Assembly (NCBI GenBank): GCA_047528285.1 | Contig: CP180022.1 | Coordinates: forward strand, 248,001 to 312,000 | Direction of reading: 5' to 3' | Length of the DNA: 64,000 nucleotides | DNA from: G047528285 sp047528285 | GTDB lineage: Bacteria > Pseudomonadota > Gammaproteobacteria > Enterobacterales > Enterobacteriaceae | Shown: piece after piece, positions 1 to 9,739 of the stretch | Position numbering within the stretch: position 1 is the first letter of the stretch | Layout of the letters: every line of letters starts with the position of its first letter | Notes under the pieces: model-generated | The model's database searches: none | Seen by the model: the letters and a program-made list of their open reading frames with translations, nothing else | What the model was told of the DNA's origin: nothing | Program-made: the position numbers and the translations under genes

Positions 1-150
1 AAAACTTTATAATAAAAGCGAAACTATAAATATAGTCGTTTAGATTGCTCAAAAAAACATAATTTTAAAAACACTTTCCCGGAGGTGCCGTTAAACTAAC
101 GATCAACAGATCAAACAGGATAACAATAAAAGCGATAAAAATTACAGGTA

Positions 151-342
151 TTGGCACCAAAAGCTACCATTGTGAACTGGATCTTATCGGATTTAACAAC
201 AATTCCAGCCAGGAATCACCTGTTTATTATCAGCAAAACCTTCTCTCCAGATCTTAACCAGGAGACCATTGCACGCATCATCACTGCGGTACTGAATATT
301 ATTCGTTATCGCTTCCTTGCTCCTCATCTATGGCGATCATAG
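151..342 (+). other. Unassigned 63-codon open frame, possible gene fragment
   Basis: The frame opens with TTG and ends with TAG. Its base composition is visibly less AT-rich than the flanks, which is how degraded but once real coding DNA looks in this window. I do not recognise the protein; the middle contains a hydrophobic stretch around residues 22-28 and there is no signal peptide or known motif. No ribosome binding site lies at a good distance from the TTG. It could be the tail of a decayed gene rather than a living one. Confidence 0.15.
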
Positions 343-1750
343 ATATCCATAGATTTACTGTAATACTTTTATTAATTGTTAGTATAATTTCAACCAATCT
401 ATCATTTGTGGTGAATATATATATCATATATATTCAATGTTATTGATTATAAAACAATATATTACAATAAAAAATCTCTGGCTTCATCGAAAATAAATTT
501 TCCAAATACACAAAAATTAATAATTATTCCAATCTAACCAAAATAACATTTTCTTCTTCTTAATAATAAAAAGATTAACTCAAGTAACCTATATGAACCT
601 GGAAAACTCTATGAACTGATTGTTCTACAGAACCCTTCATTAAATTTTATTTAATAACAATTGATGTGAATTTTCCGTTTATTATTTATAGTGGTGATGG
701 TTTTACAAATTATAGAAATATGATCCTCTAAAATAATGCATGTGTATTATATTGATCAGATATTACAAATAATCCTTCTATATTCATACTGCGATTGTTT
801 ATTTGACGATATCTCTGTTTTTTATAAATATACCTGATAAAAATAATATCCATTCAACATCAAGAAAAGGATCTGTATAACCGTCTAATAAATATTAATA
901 TCATAATAAATGATATATCTTTCTTGTTAAATAAATCTCTAGATTAGATCGTTGTTTATTTTGCATTTAAATTATATAACAGAATAGTTATATTAAACAT
1001 GTTACATAACAACCGTTATTCGTTTATTCGGTTAGTAATCCTTCAAAATATAGTAATATTATTCCTATAAAATAACAGTATATTCGTAGTCTAATGTAAT
1101 AGACGATTTTCGATTAAATAAACAAGAACTACTTTCATATTCATTCTGTGATGTTTTTCTAAAATTCTGTCTTGGAATTTTTGCCATCATTTAGATAACA
1201 CAAAAATTTTATAGATCAGTTATACTTTTTAAATCACATTACAAATAATCATCTTATATAAATAAAAACCTTTTGTTAACTTCTTTTTATAAACTATAAA
1301 TATCAATACTTGTTTAATATTTTTATAAAATAAAGTGTTTTGTTGGCACACTAAAGTTGTTAATTCTAGCGAAATAAATAAATGTACCAAAATCTAGAAT
1401 TTATTTACAGTTTCACAAATATTAAATTCATTTTTATCTGATAAATAAAATTACGCAGAAAAATCGATAATAATTCTGATCTATTGATATTAATAGATAA
1501 TGATGTAAGATAGACTAATCATTATATATCGATCTAATTTTAAAAATTAAACAGATTTACGAACATCACTTTTTCATATCGTCCATTAATCCAAATTTAG
1601 TATTCCCTACTCCCCCTACCACTTGGTATATTTTTCTTACTACATAACTCCTGAGTCAAACGAGACCTGAAAAAAGATTCTCCATCAATCATCTAAAAGA
1701 TTATGTTAAATTTGTTTAATATATTAATAATTTCATCATAGCTATAAGAT

Positions 1751-1870
1751 TCATCTTCTAAAGAAGATGAGCTTAAGCGCAATTCCTTACCAGATCATTT
1801 GAATAAATTAACGAAGAGAATATTCTACTTGTTGAACAAGTAGAATATTTTCTATTTTACCGGTAAAATA
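1751..1870. repeat. Cluster of three palindromes
   Basis: Three inverted repeats follow one another. At 1751-1770, 9-base arms flank a 2-base centre. At 1815-1853, 19-base arms surround a single central G, with one G-T wobble; the inner 15 bases (1819-1833 and 1835-1849) are perfect. At 1853-1870 there is an 18-base perfect palindrome centred on ACCGGT. A T-rich run follows the second element on the plus strand, so it could act as a terminator. No neighbouring gene explains the cluster. Confidence 0.6.
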
Positions 1871-2364
1871 TAATTTTTAATATTTAGCGCTATGCTATCT
1901 GTAACTTTCTATGACATATTTTTTAAAATATATAGAAACAGTCTTCAAGATAATACCCAACATAGATGAAAATCCTTGCACCCAACCTCCAATTTCTAAC
2001 CATATCGAAAATAGTTTTGCATATACCTGGATGAGAAATCTGCGCTAACAAAATAAAGATGAAATATTTTTAAATATCGATAGAAATCAAGTTGTAATCA
2101 GACTAGATATAAAAGAAAGAATAGATATTATAATCAAAATATTTCTGCTTTTCTACAAGAGAGGCAAATAACATTAATGTTTAACATTAATATTTATTTA
2201 TACATACAAAATAAATGAAAATACATATTTAAAAAATCTAAAGTATAATTATAGAAAATGTGGAAAGAAAAAAGAATTGTTACATTAACAAACCTTTTAA
2301 GTTAGACTAGATACTACGTGAGTATAACTAAAATTTAAACTACCATATTTTAAAAACTACGTCT

Positions 2365-2475
2365 TACATACTGCAAAAGCCTTTTATCTAAAAAGAATGA
2401 GGAGATAAATAATCATAAATTGCGCAAATTTATTTTACATTGAATATTTTGTGTATTTTGCTTTTAACTGTGCCG
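2365..2475 (-). pseudogene. npr: Probable npr (ptsO, NPr) relic
   Basis: This lies directly after rapZ, where npr sits in enterobacteria. On the minus strand, reading from 2416, the frame gives MIIYLLILFR, a stop, then KAFAV, which lines up with the NPr stretch SVIALLMLDSAKGRQI. A short match to the N-terminal TVKQ lies near 2474. The active-site histidine region is not recognisable and stops interrupt the frame. NPr would be the phosphate donor to PtsN. The assignment rests on position plus a weak alignment. Confidence 0.45.
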
Positions 2476-2540
2476 ATTTCACATCTTTATTACCGGCAAA
2501 ATATGTACATATCTAGACGCTATTTGATATCTGACGTTTT

Positions 2541-3416
2541 TTAAATGTTATAATTTTCGCTTTTTCGCTTTTCAAGCGTACGGTGGCGAGACTGGACATT
2601 CTTGCCAATGGCACGAAAATAGTCTGCTAGCTGTTCAGCAATATAAACCGAACGATGCTTACCGCCAGTACAACCTATTGCTAGCGTAAGGTAACTGCGG
2701 TTATTATTTTCAAGCATCGGCAACCATAGTTCTAGGTAGCTGCGGGTCTGATAAATAAAATTATGCACTTCGATATGACGGTCTAAAAACGCAACCACAG
2801 GGCGATCCAGGCCGGTCAGGGGCCCAAGTTTTAGGTCCCAATGCGGATTAGGTAAAAAACGCACATCAAACACGTAGTCAGCGTTAATTGGAATACCGTG
2901 CTTGTAGCCAAAGGATTCAAACACCATAGTCAGTTTCCGATCTCGCTTGCCAAACAGTCGGGTACGTAGAATTTCTGCCAGTTCATGCACAGACATCTCA
3001 GATGTGTCAATCACCAAATCAGCACGAGAGCGTATCGGCTCAAGCAGCGAGGCCTCTTCATCGATCGCATTTTCTAGCGATAAGTTACGAGCGGAAGAAA
3101 GTGGATGCAGTCGGCGGCTATCGTTATAGCGGCGAATGATAGTATTTCGCTCCGCCTCCAGAAACAGCAGCTGAGGAGAAAACCCCTGTAGAAAATTATC
3201 TATGGCCCGTTCAAAAATTATCCGTGATTCTGGCATATTGCGTACATCAATACTCATAGCGATAGAGATATTCCTCACTCCCAACGTACTGGCTAACTTC
3301 GGCAGCAACAACACCGGAAGATTATCGACGCAATAAAATCCCATGTCCTCAAGTGCACGCAGCGCAACGGACTTACCAGAACCGGAGCGACCGCTGACTA
3401 TTATCATCAGCACCAT
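2541..3416 (-). CDS. rapZ: RNase adapter protein RapZ
   Basis: RapZ senses glucosamine-6-phosphate and, in E. coli, delivers the small RNA GlmZ to RNase E, thereby tuning GlmS and amino-sugar supply for the envelope. At 291 residues it is slightly longer than the usual 284. The Walker A motif GRSGSGKS is at residues 9-16, and the conserved C-terminal signature [10 protein letters not shown] is present. The last six residues (SENYNI) lie beyond the usual end, probably through loss of the original stop. It follows ptsN on the same strand with a 132-base gap. Neither GlmY nor GlmZ is visible here. RapZ also has a separate role with PBP-type envelope control in some bacteria, so its surviving job cannot be inferred. 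Confidence 0.96.
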   Translation of the reverse strand: MVLMIIVSGRSGSGKSVALRALEDMGFYCVDNLPVLLLPKLASTLGVRNISIAMSIDVRNMPESRIIFERAIDNFLQGFSPQLLFLEAERNTIIRRYNDSRRLHPLSSARNLSLENAIDEEASLLEPIRSRADLVIDTSEMSVHELAEILRTRLFGKRDRKLTMVFESFGYKHGIPINADYVFDVRFLPNPHWDLKLGPLTGLDRPVVAFLDRHIEVHNFIYQTRSYLELWLPMLENNNRSYLTLAIGCTGGKHRSVYIAEQLADYFRAIGKNVQSRHRTLEKRKSENYNI

Positions 3417-3548
3417 GACGAAAGACTCCCTCTCTCTGTCTTGTTTTTTTATTCATATCTTCTGGAACAGAATGCGGCTAATCTATTTGATTAATCTCCT
3501 AGTACAACACTTTTTACTACCTATCTTTGAGATATCGCCACACAAACC

Positions 3549-4010
3549 TTAGTCTCCGCCTTCAGTCTCTGTCATAATCAGATACAGTGCTTCATCACCT
3601 TGTGCGGCCCGCAATCTGCTGCAGACGGTTTTATTCGCCAATCTCTTAGCTACCAATGACAACGTATGTAAATGAACTTTGCACAGCGCTTCCGGGATTA
3701 GCAACGCGAACAATAGATCCACAGGCTGATTATCAATGGCCTCAAAAGCAATAGGCTGTGCAAGCCGAATAAAGACCCCTGTCGCGCTCAGCATATCTTT
3801 TTCCAGCTTACCATGCGGAATAGCAATACCGTTGCCAATACCAGTACTTCCCATACGTTCACGCGTTAATACGGCATCTAATATCACTTGCGGTGTAATG
3901 TTAAGTTGCTTTGCCGCCAGTTCACTGATGATTTTCAACGCTTTTTTCTTGTTCTGGCATCGGACATTACTACGAATACATTTAATGTTTAACACGGAAT
4001 CGATTTGCAT
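3549..4010 (-). CDS. ptsN: Nitrogen-PTS EIIA component PtsN
   Basis: PtsN is the terminal phosphoacceptor of the regulatory nitrogen phosphotransferase chain (PtsP to NPr to PtsN) and binds potassium transport regulators in E. coli. This copy is 153 residues against about 163, short by about eight at the N terminus and also shorter at the C terminus. The phosphorylated histidine is H66 in the block GIGNGIAIPHGK. The start is the ATG at 4010. Upstream lies the dead hpf gene and beyond it dead rpoN, so an operon once reading rpoN-hpf-ptsN-rapZ-npr has kept only ptsN and rapZ. Confidence 0.95.
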   Translation of the reverse strand: MQIDSVLNIKCIRSNVRCQNKKKALKIISELAAKQLNITPQVILDAVLTRERMGSTGIGNGIAIPHGKLEKDMLSATGVFIRLAQPIAFEAIDNQPVDLLFALLIPEALCKVHLHTLSLVAKRLANKTVCSRLRAAQGDEALYLIMTETEGGD

Positions 4011-4139
4011 TGCTCTATCTTTAATTATTTATGGTCACTTAGGCACTACTAAACCTTTAAACTTATACGGCCCTATACCGTAGAGATAAAAAGCTAATGT
4101 CAGGTTTAGGTAGCGTTTATTGGATATGATCAAATTAAT

Positions 4140-4431
4140 ATCACGTAGATTCTTTATACGCTTTTTTTTTACTTCTGCATGAGTTTTATCAATGAATAGA
4201 ATAATAGCAGCGTACATATCATCTCCTTTCGAAGTTTTGTGTCCAACTTAACACCGATGCTATGCATCGTCACTTCAGGAATCTTCTGAATCTTATTTAG
4301 TTTCAGGACACTAAAAATTTAATTGATGCAATTGAAGACTTGTTTTAGCTTCTAGAATTTTCTTGTTACAAATTTTTGTAAAACCTCTTTGATATCAAGA
4401 TAACTGTCCAGTCATGTTTATCGGTAAAGAT
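4140..4431 (-). pseudogene. hpf: hpf pseudogene (hibernation promoting factor)
   Basis: The whole gene can be followed as a corpse. From about 4430 the minus strand gives INMTG (for LNITG), then DIKEVLQKFVTRKF, a stop, KLKQVFNCIN, a stop and VLKLNKIQKIPEVTMH, which track the Hpf stretches ITEALREFVTAKF, KLEQYFDRIN and VLKVEKVTHTSDATLH. The frame then shifts near 4217, where MYAAI and an IDK block match the Hpf C-terminal region. At least two in-frame stops and two frameshifts rule out function. Hpf dimerises and silences ribosomes in stationary phase, a function often dispensable for host-restricted bacteria. Confidence 0.88.
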
Positions 4432-4589
4432 TCTTCTTATCTCTAGATGAGAGATCAAATTGTGTTCCATGCTTCAAAAAAGAGGAATGAATAAAGAGTT
4501 TTAATTATTTTCTACAGTACAAAGAACCTCTATGATTACCTGCTTAAAAAGCAGTTCGGTAAGCCAGCTATCACTAGCTGGCTTCGCTA

Positions 4590-5690
4590 AATTTTCTGCA
4601 GAGATGAATTTTTACTAGCTAAACGTATAAATATGGCAGATATTCCTTCTCTGTTTTATGTGTTGATGTGGTAAGAGATACAAAGCTTTTAATCAGCTAA
4701 GATTAGCTCCGTTTGTAAATATCTTATGGATAAACTGACAGTCCGAATTATTGCAGAAATTTCTAATCAAAATTCACTATTTCTGATTAATACACTTAAT
4801 GAGAACCTTGTCAGAAATAGGTTTCACTACCCATGGATTTTGCAATTTACCACTAGCATAGCGAGAAATCCACATAGCACGAATCTTCAGTATTAATGAA
4901 CAAGCCTTAAATACAAGGGGATCCAAGAGATCCTAATCATCATCATTATCGGTTTCAGAACATTTTTCAACCCTCAATCAGCAGCACAATGTATCTAAAA
5001 TGATTCGCTCTTCCTTAGGACTAAAAGCATATATCAGATGAAAAATTGAAAATGGTTTTAAATCAGCGGAGCCAAGCTATGCAGATTCCTGCTAGACTAT
5101 ACAAATCAGTGTATACATTTTTATGCCTCTTCTATTTTTTTCAGAGGAGTCAAAGACGACAGCACTAATGGTTGTCGAAAATAACGTTCAGCAACGCCGT
5201 TAAATAACCCGGATTCTCTACAACAACAGCGATGTCAAAAATGGCAATAATTTTATCGATATTGCAGAGAAAAAATTTATAAACTACTACATGGGATAAA
5301 ATTATATAGAATGTTACTTATTTTTTTGAGTGGATAAAAAATTCTTTCCAACAATGCTAAACATATATTTTAAACTATATACCAGCGAAGGAGTACATTG
5401 ATTTCTAAAATAGTGTCTATCTTTAGATGGAATCATCTTTCGGCATATCCTTTTGTTTCATATCATCTAGATATGCACAGAAATCCTATTTAAGCACATC
5501 TGACTGCCAAGTCTCATCATTTTAATCTTTCCATTTCAACAATAATTTGCTTTTTATTTCCATCTTTTTGTCCTGGTGAAATTCAAGAACAGATAATTAC
5601 AGAAAATGGATTAGTTTTTGAAATTGCATAATTATAGGTAACTACTTAACGCACACAAAATGGTGAACTTCTCTTCATATAATGAGTTAA
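4590..5690 (-). pseudogene. rpoN: rpoN pseudogene (sigma-54)
   Basis: It sits between lptB and hpf, the enterobacterial place of rpoN. Reading the minus strand from 5626 gives QFQKLIHFL, a stop, then LSVLEFHQDKKMEIKSKLL, which parallels the sigma-54 activator-interacting region QLQQAIRLLQ followed by LSTLELQQELQQALESNPLL. Towards the other end (about 4690-4790) ISAIIRTVSLSI and RYLQT resemble the helix-turn-helix stretch around ESTISR and KYLQT, with a deletion. The middle is not recognisable and the total length is shorter than the 1.4 kb expected. A 9-bp perfect hairpin at 4561-4584 lies just beyond the 3' end. Confidence 0.8.
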
Positions 5691-5725
5691 CTACTCTCAC
5701 AAACAATTTCGATAATGCCATCTTA

Positions 5726-6451
5726 TCAAAGTCGAAATTTTTCACCTAAGTAAACTCGTTTAACCTCTTCATCAAGCAAAATATGGGTTGGCGATCCGTA
5801 AGCTATCAGCTCACCCTGACTGACAATATATGCCCGTTCGCACACATCAAGAGTCTCGCGCACGTTGTGGTCAGTAATAAGTACTCCAAGGCCCCTATCA
5901 CGTAAATGTTGAATAATTTTTTTGATATCGATAACTGAAATTGGGTCAACCCCAGCAAAAGGTTCATCAAGCAAGATAAATTTTGGATTGGCAGCTAGCG
6001 CCCGTGCGATTTCCACCCTACGTCGTTCACCGCCGGACAAGGATTGGCCAAGGTTATTACGCAGATGTTTAATATGAAACTCCTCCATTAGCTCTTGGGC
6101 ACGATCGTTGCGCTGTTTTCTTGTTAGATCCTGGTAAATTTGGAGGATAGCCATTAAATTATCAAACACACTTAACCGGCGAAAGATGGAGGCTTCTTGC
6201 GGTAAATACCCAATTCCACGACGGGCACGCATATATAACGGCAAAAAACTAATATCGTCATCATCGATCATAATGCGGCCAGCGTCACAAGCTATAATGC
6301 CTACAACCATATAAAACGTGGTGGTTTTTCCAGCTCCGTTTGGCCCTAGCAATCCCACAATCTCTCCAGAACTTACCTTAAGACTGACGTCTTTTACCAC
6401 ACAGCGCCCCTTATAGGCTTTCGCTAAATTTTCGGCGATTAATGTTGCCAT
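5726..6451 (-). CDS. lptB: LPS export ABC transporter ATPase LptB
   Basis: LptB is the cytoplasmic ATPase that powers lipopolysaccharide extraction from the inner membrane with LptF, LptG and LptC. It is full length at 241 residues. Walker [10 protein letters not shown] is at 36-44, the signature LSGGE at 138-142, Walker B ILLDEP with catalytic E163, and the switch histidine is H195. The gene follows lptA by 18 bases on the same strand and closes the kdsD-kdsC-lptC-lptA-lptB run. The downstream partner rpoN is dead. Confidence 0.97.
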   Translation of the reverse strand: MATLIAENLAKAYKGRCVVKDVSLKVSSGEIVGLLGPNGAGKTTTFYMVVGIIACDAGRIMIDDDDISFLPLYMRARRGIGYLPQEASIFRRLSVFDNLMAILQIYQDLTRKQRNDRAQELMEEFHIKHLRNNLGQSLSGGERRRVEIARALAANPKFILLDEPFAGVDPISVIDIKKIIQHLRDRGLGVLITDHNVRETLDVCERAYIVSQGELIAYGSPTHILLDEEVKRVYLGEKFRL

Positions 6452-6469
6452 GGACCTTGACTCAATTAA

Positions 6470-7018
6470 TTATTTGACCGATTCTACGGGTGTTTTTAAA
6501 CCGTTTTTTTTCTGCAACTGCTTCAGTAGTAGCACTGTTGTTACTCGTTTCCCTTTTTCACTAAATGCTTCTATCTTCTGTTTCTTTACCAAAAATGTAA
6601 TTCGATCGCCCTGCACATTACTATCCAACTGCTCAAGATAAGCATGACCCGTCAAAATTACCAGATCGTTAGCAGTTTCATAATGCACCTTCTGCGAACG
6701 ACTACGTACTATCTTACCGTTCTCCTGGATTTGTTTGAAGGTAACCGGATTACCATAGCCATCCAGTATTTCTTGCCCATCCTTTCCATCAGGGCGAAAA
6801 ATTACTACCTTCTCAGCGTGAATATCGATTAAACCGTACTTGACCACAACATTACCAATGAGGGTCACTGTATTGTTCGCAAAATCCATTACCTGATGCT
6901 CGGATTTGATATGCATCGACTGCTGATTCTCACTGGTCGTCCCCTGCTGCATACTGATCAATATCAGCCCGCTAGCCAGAAACAGGTTAATGCACAGATT
7001 CCGACTTATGGACCTCAT
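6470..7018 (-). CDS. lptA: LPS periplasmic bridge protein LptA
   Basis: LptA polymerises between LptC and LptD to carry lipopolysaccharide across the periplasm. I take the ATG at 7018, giving 182 residues (E. coli 185). The sequence before this codon and the 32-base overlap with lptC match the E. coli arrangement, whereas the longer frame opens with a TTG at 7039. A signal peptide is visible at residues 1-22 or so (NLCINLFLASGLILIS). The conserved body runs from the HIKSEHQ region to the GKRVTTVLL block near the end. Confidence 0.94.
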   Translation of the reverse strand: MRSISRNLCINLFLASGLILISMQQGTTSENQQSMHIKSEHQVMDFANNTVTLIGNVVVKYGLIDIHAEKVVIFRPDGKDGQEILDGYGNPVTFKQIQENGKIVRSRSQKVHYETANDLVILTGHAYLEQLDSNVQGDRITFLVKKQKIEAFSEKGKRVTTVLLLKQLQKKNGLKTPVESVK

Positions 7019-7565
7019 AAGAAGTCTTAACTTTTTCAATTAATTCAGCAATCTTGTTGCGCAAATTACCGCGCATCTTCGTACCGGTGGAATGAAAGCC
7101 ATTTCCATATAAAGTCACCTCATTATCAGAAAAAATATCTTGTGTAACCAGGTTAATAACTGCGTTATCTGTTGTTATACGTTTTATCTGAAAAACATCG
7201 TTCAGATCATCTAACTGAACATGGCCATACAGATATAGCATCCTACCTTGGGTCAACTTTGCCTTAGCGGCTTTAACCCTCCAGCTGGGTGTATTGTTCT
7301 TATCGAATGTGGTCGCAACTGGATAAGTAAACCAAGTAAATTTTTCTTCAGAAGAATAACTCACATGATCGGCTAACAACTTATAGTTAAGCCTCCCTTC
7401 TAGATTATACGCCATCATGCTAGTCTGCCCGCTTTGATAAGAAGGTTCCCAGGCATTCGCTGGTGCTCTGGGAACAGCCAAATCAGTATTCGCCAGCTTC
7501 AAGCTGATAAGCACAAATACCATTAATCCCAATAACACGATGGCCCAACGTGTTATCATACTCAT
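6987..7565 (-). CDS. lptC: LPS export inner-membrane protein LptC
   Basis: LptC is a single-pass inner-membrane protein that receives lipopolysaccharide from LptB2FG and hands it to LptA. The start at 7565 gives 192 residues against 191 in E. coli; the open frame upstream overlaps kdsC and is not used. A transmembrane helix lies at about residues 4-22 and the C-terminal block MRGNLRNKIAELIEKVKTSY is well kept. The gene starts 4 bases after kdsC and its end overlaps lptA. Confidence 0.95.
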   Translation of the reverse strand: MSMITRWAIVLLGLMVFVLISLKLANTDLAVPRAPANAWEPSYQSGQTSMMAYNLEGRLNYKLLADHVSYSSEEKFTWFTYPVATTFDKNNTPSWRVKAAKAKLTQGRMLYLYGHVQLDDLNDVFQIKRITTDNAVINLVTQDIFSDNEVTLYGNGFHSTGTKMRGNLRNKIAELIEKVKTSYEVHKSESVH

Positions 7566-7569
7566 GCGA

Positions 7570-8124
7570 TTACCATTTAGCATGTTCCAACTTTCCCTGC
7601 GCCAACAAAAGAAGGTCGCATACTTCCCGGACTGCTCCGCGACCACCGGAAATATGGGTAACATAATCAGCTTTGAACCGCAATAACGGATGTGCATCTG
7701 CTACCGCCACGCTCAGGCCGACCTGCTCCATGACTGGAGCATCAATTAAATCATCACCTACATAAGCGATCTGTTGCGCTGTTAATGCAAGTTTCTTCAA
7801 TAATGTTCTAAAAACAAAAACCTTATCCGACTGCCCCTGATAAAGATGCGTAATGCCAAGCGTGGCGCAGCGATGCTCTAACATTCTTGCGTCGCGGCCG
7901 GTAATTATAGCGACCTCAATGCCAGATGTTAGCAAGCAGCGAATGCCATAGCCGTCACGAACATGAAACGCTTTGAATTCTTCTCCATCATTACCCATAT
8001 AAATTATACCGTCGGACATTACGCCATCGACATCGCAAATTAACAAATGAATACCGCGCGCTTTTTCCAGCACTTGGTATTCTACTTGACCATAACACGT
8101 TTCGATGGTTGACTTCTCTTGCAT
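7570..8124 (-). CDS. kdsC: KDO-8-phosphate phosphatase KdsC
   Basis: KdsC removes phosphate from 3-deoxy-D-manno-octulosonate 8-phosphate in the pathway to the inner core sugar KDO of lipopolysaccharide. The HAD-family motif DVDGVMSD carries both catalytic aspartates near residue 31, and the GDDLIDAPVM block supplies the metal-binding acidic pair. It is 184 residues (E. coli 188), with the C-terminal tail trimmed by a few residues. It lies 21 bases after kdsD and 4 bases before lptC, in keeping with one operon. Confidence 0.96.
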   Translation of the reverse strand: MQEKSTIETCYGQVEYQVLEKARGIHLLICDVDGVMSDGIIYMGNDGEEFKAFHVRDGYGIRCLLTSGIEVAIITGRDARMLEHRCATLGITHLYQGQSDKVFVFRTLLKKLALTAQQIAYVGDDLIDAPVMEQVGLSVAVADAHPLLRFKADYVTHISGGRGAVREVCDLLLLAQGKLEHAKW

Positions 8125-8145
8125 AAACGTTATTCCTTGTTTTTG

Positions 8146-9132
8146 TTATACTACACTAGCACGTAACAAATCATGCATGTGTAACACACCTATAAGGCGA
8201 TTACCTTGTGCTACCAATAGTGAAGTGATGTTACGGTTCTGCATCAAATTCAGCGCTTCCATCGCTAACATCTCCGGTAAAACTCGCACCCCCCCTGGTG
8301 TCATTAAATCAACAATACGCGCTCGATGAAGATCAATACCCATATCAAACATTCGCCGCAGATCTCCATCAGTAAAAATTCCGGCAATAATATTTTTTCC
8401 ATCACAAATCACCGTCATACCCATATTTTTACGAGTAATCTCAAGGAGCGCAGCGCGTAACGAAGCCAGGGGAGAGATTATCGGGATATCATCACCGATG
8501 CGCATGATATCACTCACACGCAGCAGCAATTGGCGTCCTAATGCACCACCTGGATGAGACATGGCAAAATCCTTGGAGGTAAAACCTCGTGCCTTCAGCA
8601 GAGCTATCGCTAGGGCATCTCCCATTACTAACGCGGCGGTACTACTGGCAGTTGGCGCCAAACCGAGTGGGCAAGCTTCTTCTTCTACATGCATGCAAAG
8701 ATGAATTTTTGCTGCTTTCCCCATAGTGCTATCCGGTTTTCCTGTCATACAGATCAGCGGGATGCCCTGACGTTCTAACATCGGAATCAGCGCTACCACC
8801 TCGTAAGATTCACCAGAGTTTGACAATGCAATTACGATATCCTGCGGCGATACCATGCCAAGATCGCCATGGCTGGCCTCACCTGGATGAACAAAAAAGG
8901 CCGAGGTTCCGGTACTGGCAAATGTAGCGGCCAGTTTTCGTCCAATATGACCGGATTTCCCCATACCCATTACCACCACTTTACCGGAGCATCGGAGAAG
9001 CGCTTCGTAGGCGCAGCGAAAATCGTCGTTGATATATTGATCCAGCTGCATCAGACCCTCTCGCTCAATAGCGAGCACCTGCTTACCGGCAGCAATAAAA
9101 TCAAAAACCGGCGTTAATGTATTCTGAGACAT
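8146..9132 (-). CDS. kdsD: Arabinose-5-phosphate isomerase KdsD
   Basis: KdsD turns ribulose-5-phosphate into arabinose-5-phosphate, the first committed step to KDO. At 328 residues it equals the E. coli length. An N-terminal sugar isomerase (SIS) domain holds GMGKSGHIGRK and SNSGES, followed by a pair of CBS domains ending in GVLHMHDLLRASVV. It heads the surviving KDO and LPS-export operon. The gene that should lie upstream, yrbG, is only a relic. Confidence 0.97.
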   Translation of the reverse strand: MSQNTLTPVFDFIAAGKQVLAIEREGLMQLDQYINDDFRCAYEALLRCSGKVVVMGMGKSGHIGRKLAATFASTGTSAFFVHPGEASHGDLGMVSPQDIVIALSNSGESYEVVALIPMLERQGIPLICMTGKPDSTMGKAAKIHLCMHVEEEACPLGLAPTASSTAALVMGDALAIALLKARGFTSKDFAMSHPGGALGRQLLLRVSDIMRIGDDIPIISPLASLRAALLEITRKNMGMTVICDGKNIIAGIFTDGDLRRMFDMGIDLHRARIVDLMTPGGVRVLPEMLAMEALNLMQNRNITSLLVAQGNRLIGVLHMHDLLRASVV

Positions 9133-9149
9133 AAAATATATCCTGATTG

Positions 9150-9700
9150 TTCGCGGTTCTAAAAGTTAGCTAAAAACACCATGAAATAGACGATATATCA
9201 ACATGCCCCGCAAAGGCCACCGATAGACGATTGCTTCCGGCGCCATTCGAGTTCAAAGGGCAGAAGGAGAGGAGATGCTTATACTCACTGCTTACATGAT
9301 CCAATAATCGCAGAAAAAGATGTTAAAATTGAACCAGCTCGGTTAAAATCATCAAGAAGACACTCTCCACCAGAACGCCATTAACGATATTGAAAACAAT
9401 ACCTTTCTCTTAAAGCAATAGCATTTTGTTTTTTAATACCATAGCGATCACCAAGATCTACCGATTGAGGAAGCGCGATATCGCTAAAATCGAGACGAAA
9501 ACCAGACAATAAATAAAACCTATCCTGAATTTGATCGCCTGAAAGATAAAAGTAAAATGCAACAATAAAATTGCTAGCAATATTGATCATAAACAGCAAG
9601 AAAAGTTTTATGAAAAAATAAGCTTTTTTAACTATCATCATACAAGACCGTGAATAGAAAAAAAAACAGGTACTAAACCATAAACAAAAAAATAACTTAG
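9150..9700 (-). pseudogene. yrbG: yrbG relic (Ca2+/Na+ antiporter family)
   Basis: yrbG precedes kdsD in enterobacteria and is divergent from mlaF, exactly the situation here. Near 9150-9260 the minus strand gives WRR, later a GGLCGAC stretch, a stop and YIVYFMVFLANF, resembling the YrbG C-terminus (CWRRS, GGFIVWLAMLYWL). A 110-codon open frame at 9381-9713 contains YLSGDQIQDRFYLLSGF, plausibly the mid-protein loop DGQLSRSDGIFLLFLAV. Much of the transmembrane protein is missing. The C-terminal match is better than the internal one. Confidence 0.5.
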
Positions 9701-9739
9701 TCGAAATTCGCAAATTAAATTTTCATCTAAATAATCGCA

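Larger units (their letters stand above)
1..2364. other. AT-rich gene desert downstream of rapZ
   Basis: No gene can be supported in this stretch. It is strongly AT-rich with stops in all frames. In enterobacteria the minus-strand genes after rapZ would be npr, yrbL, mtgA and elbB; I recognise only a probable npr relic at its upper edge. A somewhat less AT-rich patch at about 150-345 and a cluster of palindromes at 1751-1870 are listed separately. Confidence 0.7.

Noticed and set aside
4035..4217. 60-codon minus-strand frame starting MYAAI as a small gene
   Set aside because: It is the C-terminal part of the hpf pseudogene after a frameshift, running on past the hpf end.
4561..4584. 9-bp perfect hairpin as terminator of the lptB-rpoN unit
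   Set aside because: No T tract on either strand; it may be chance or a leftover of the rpoN-hpf spacer.
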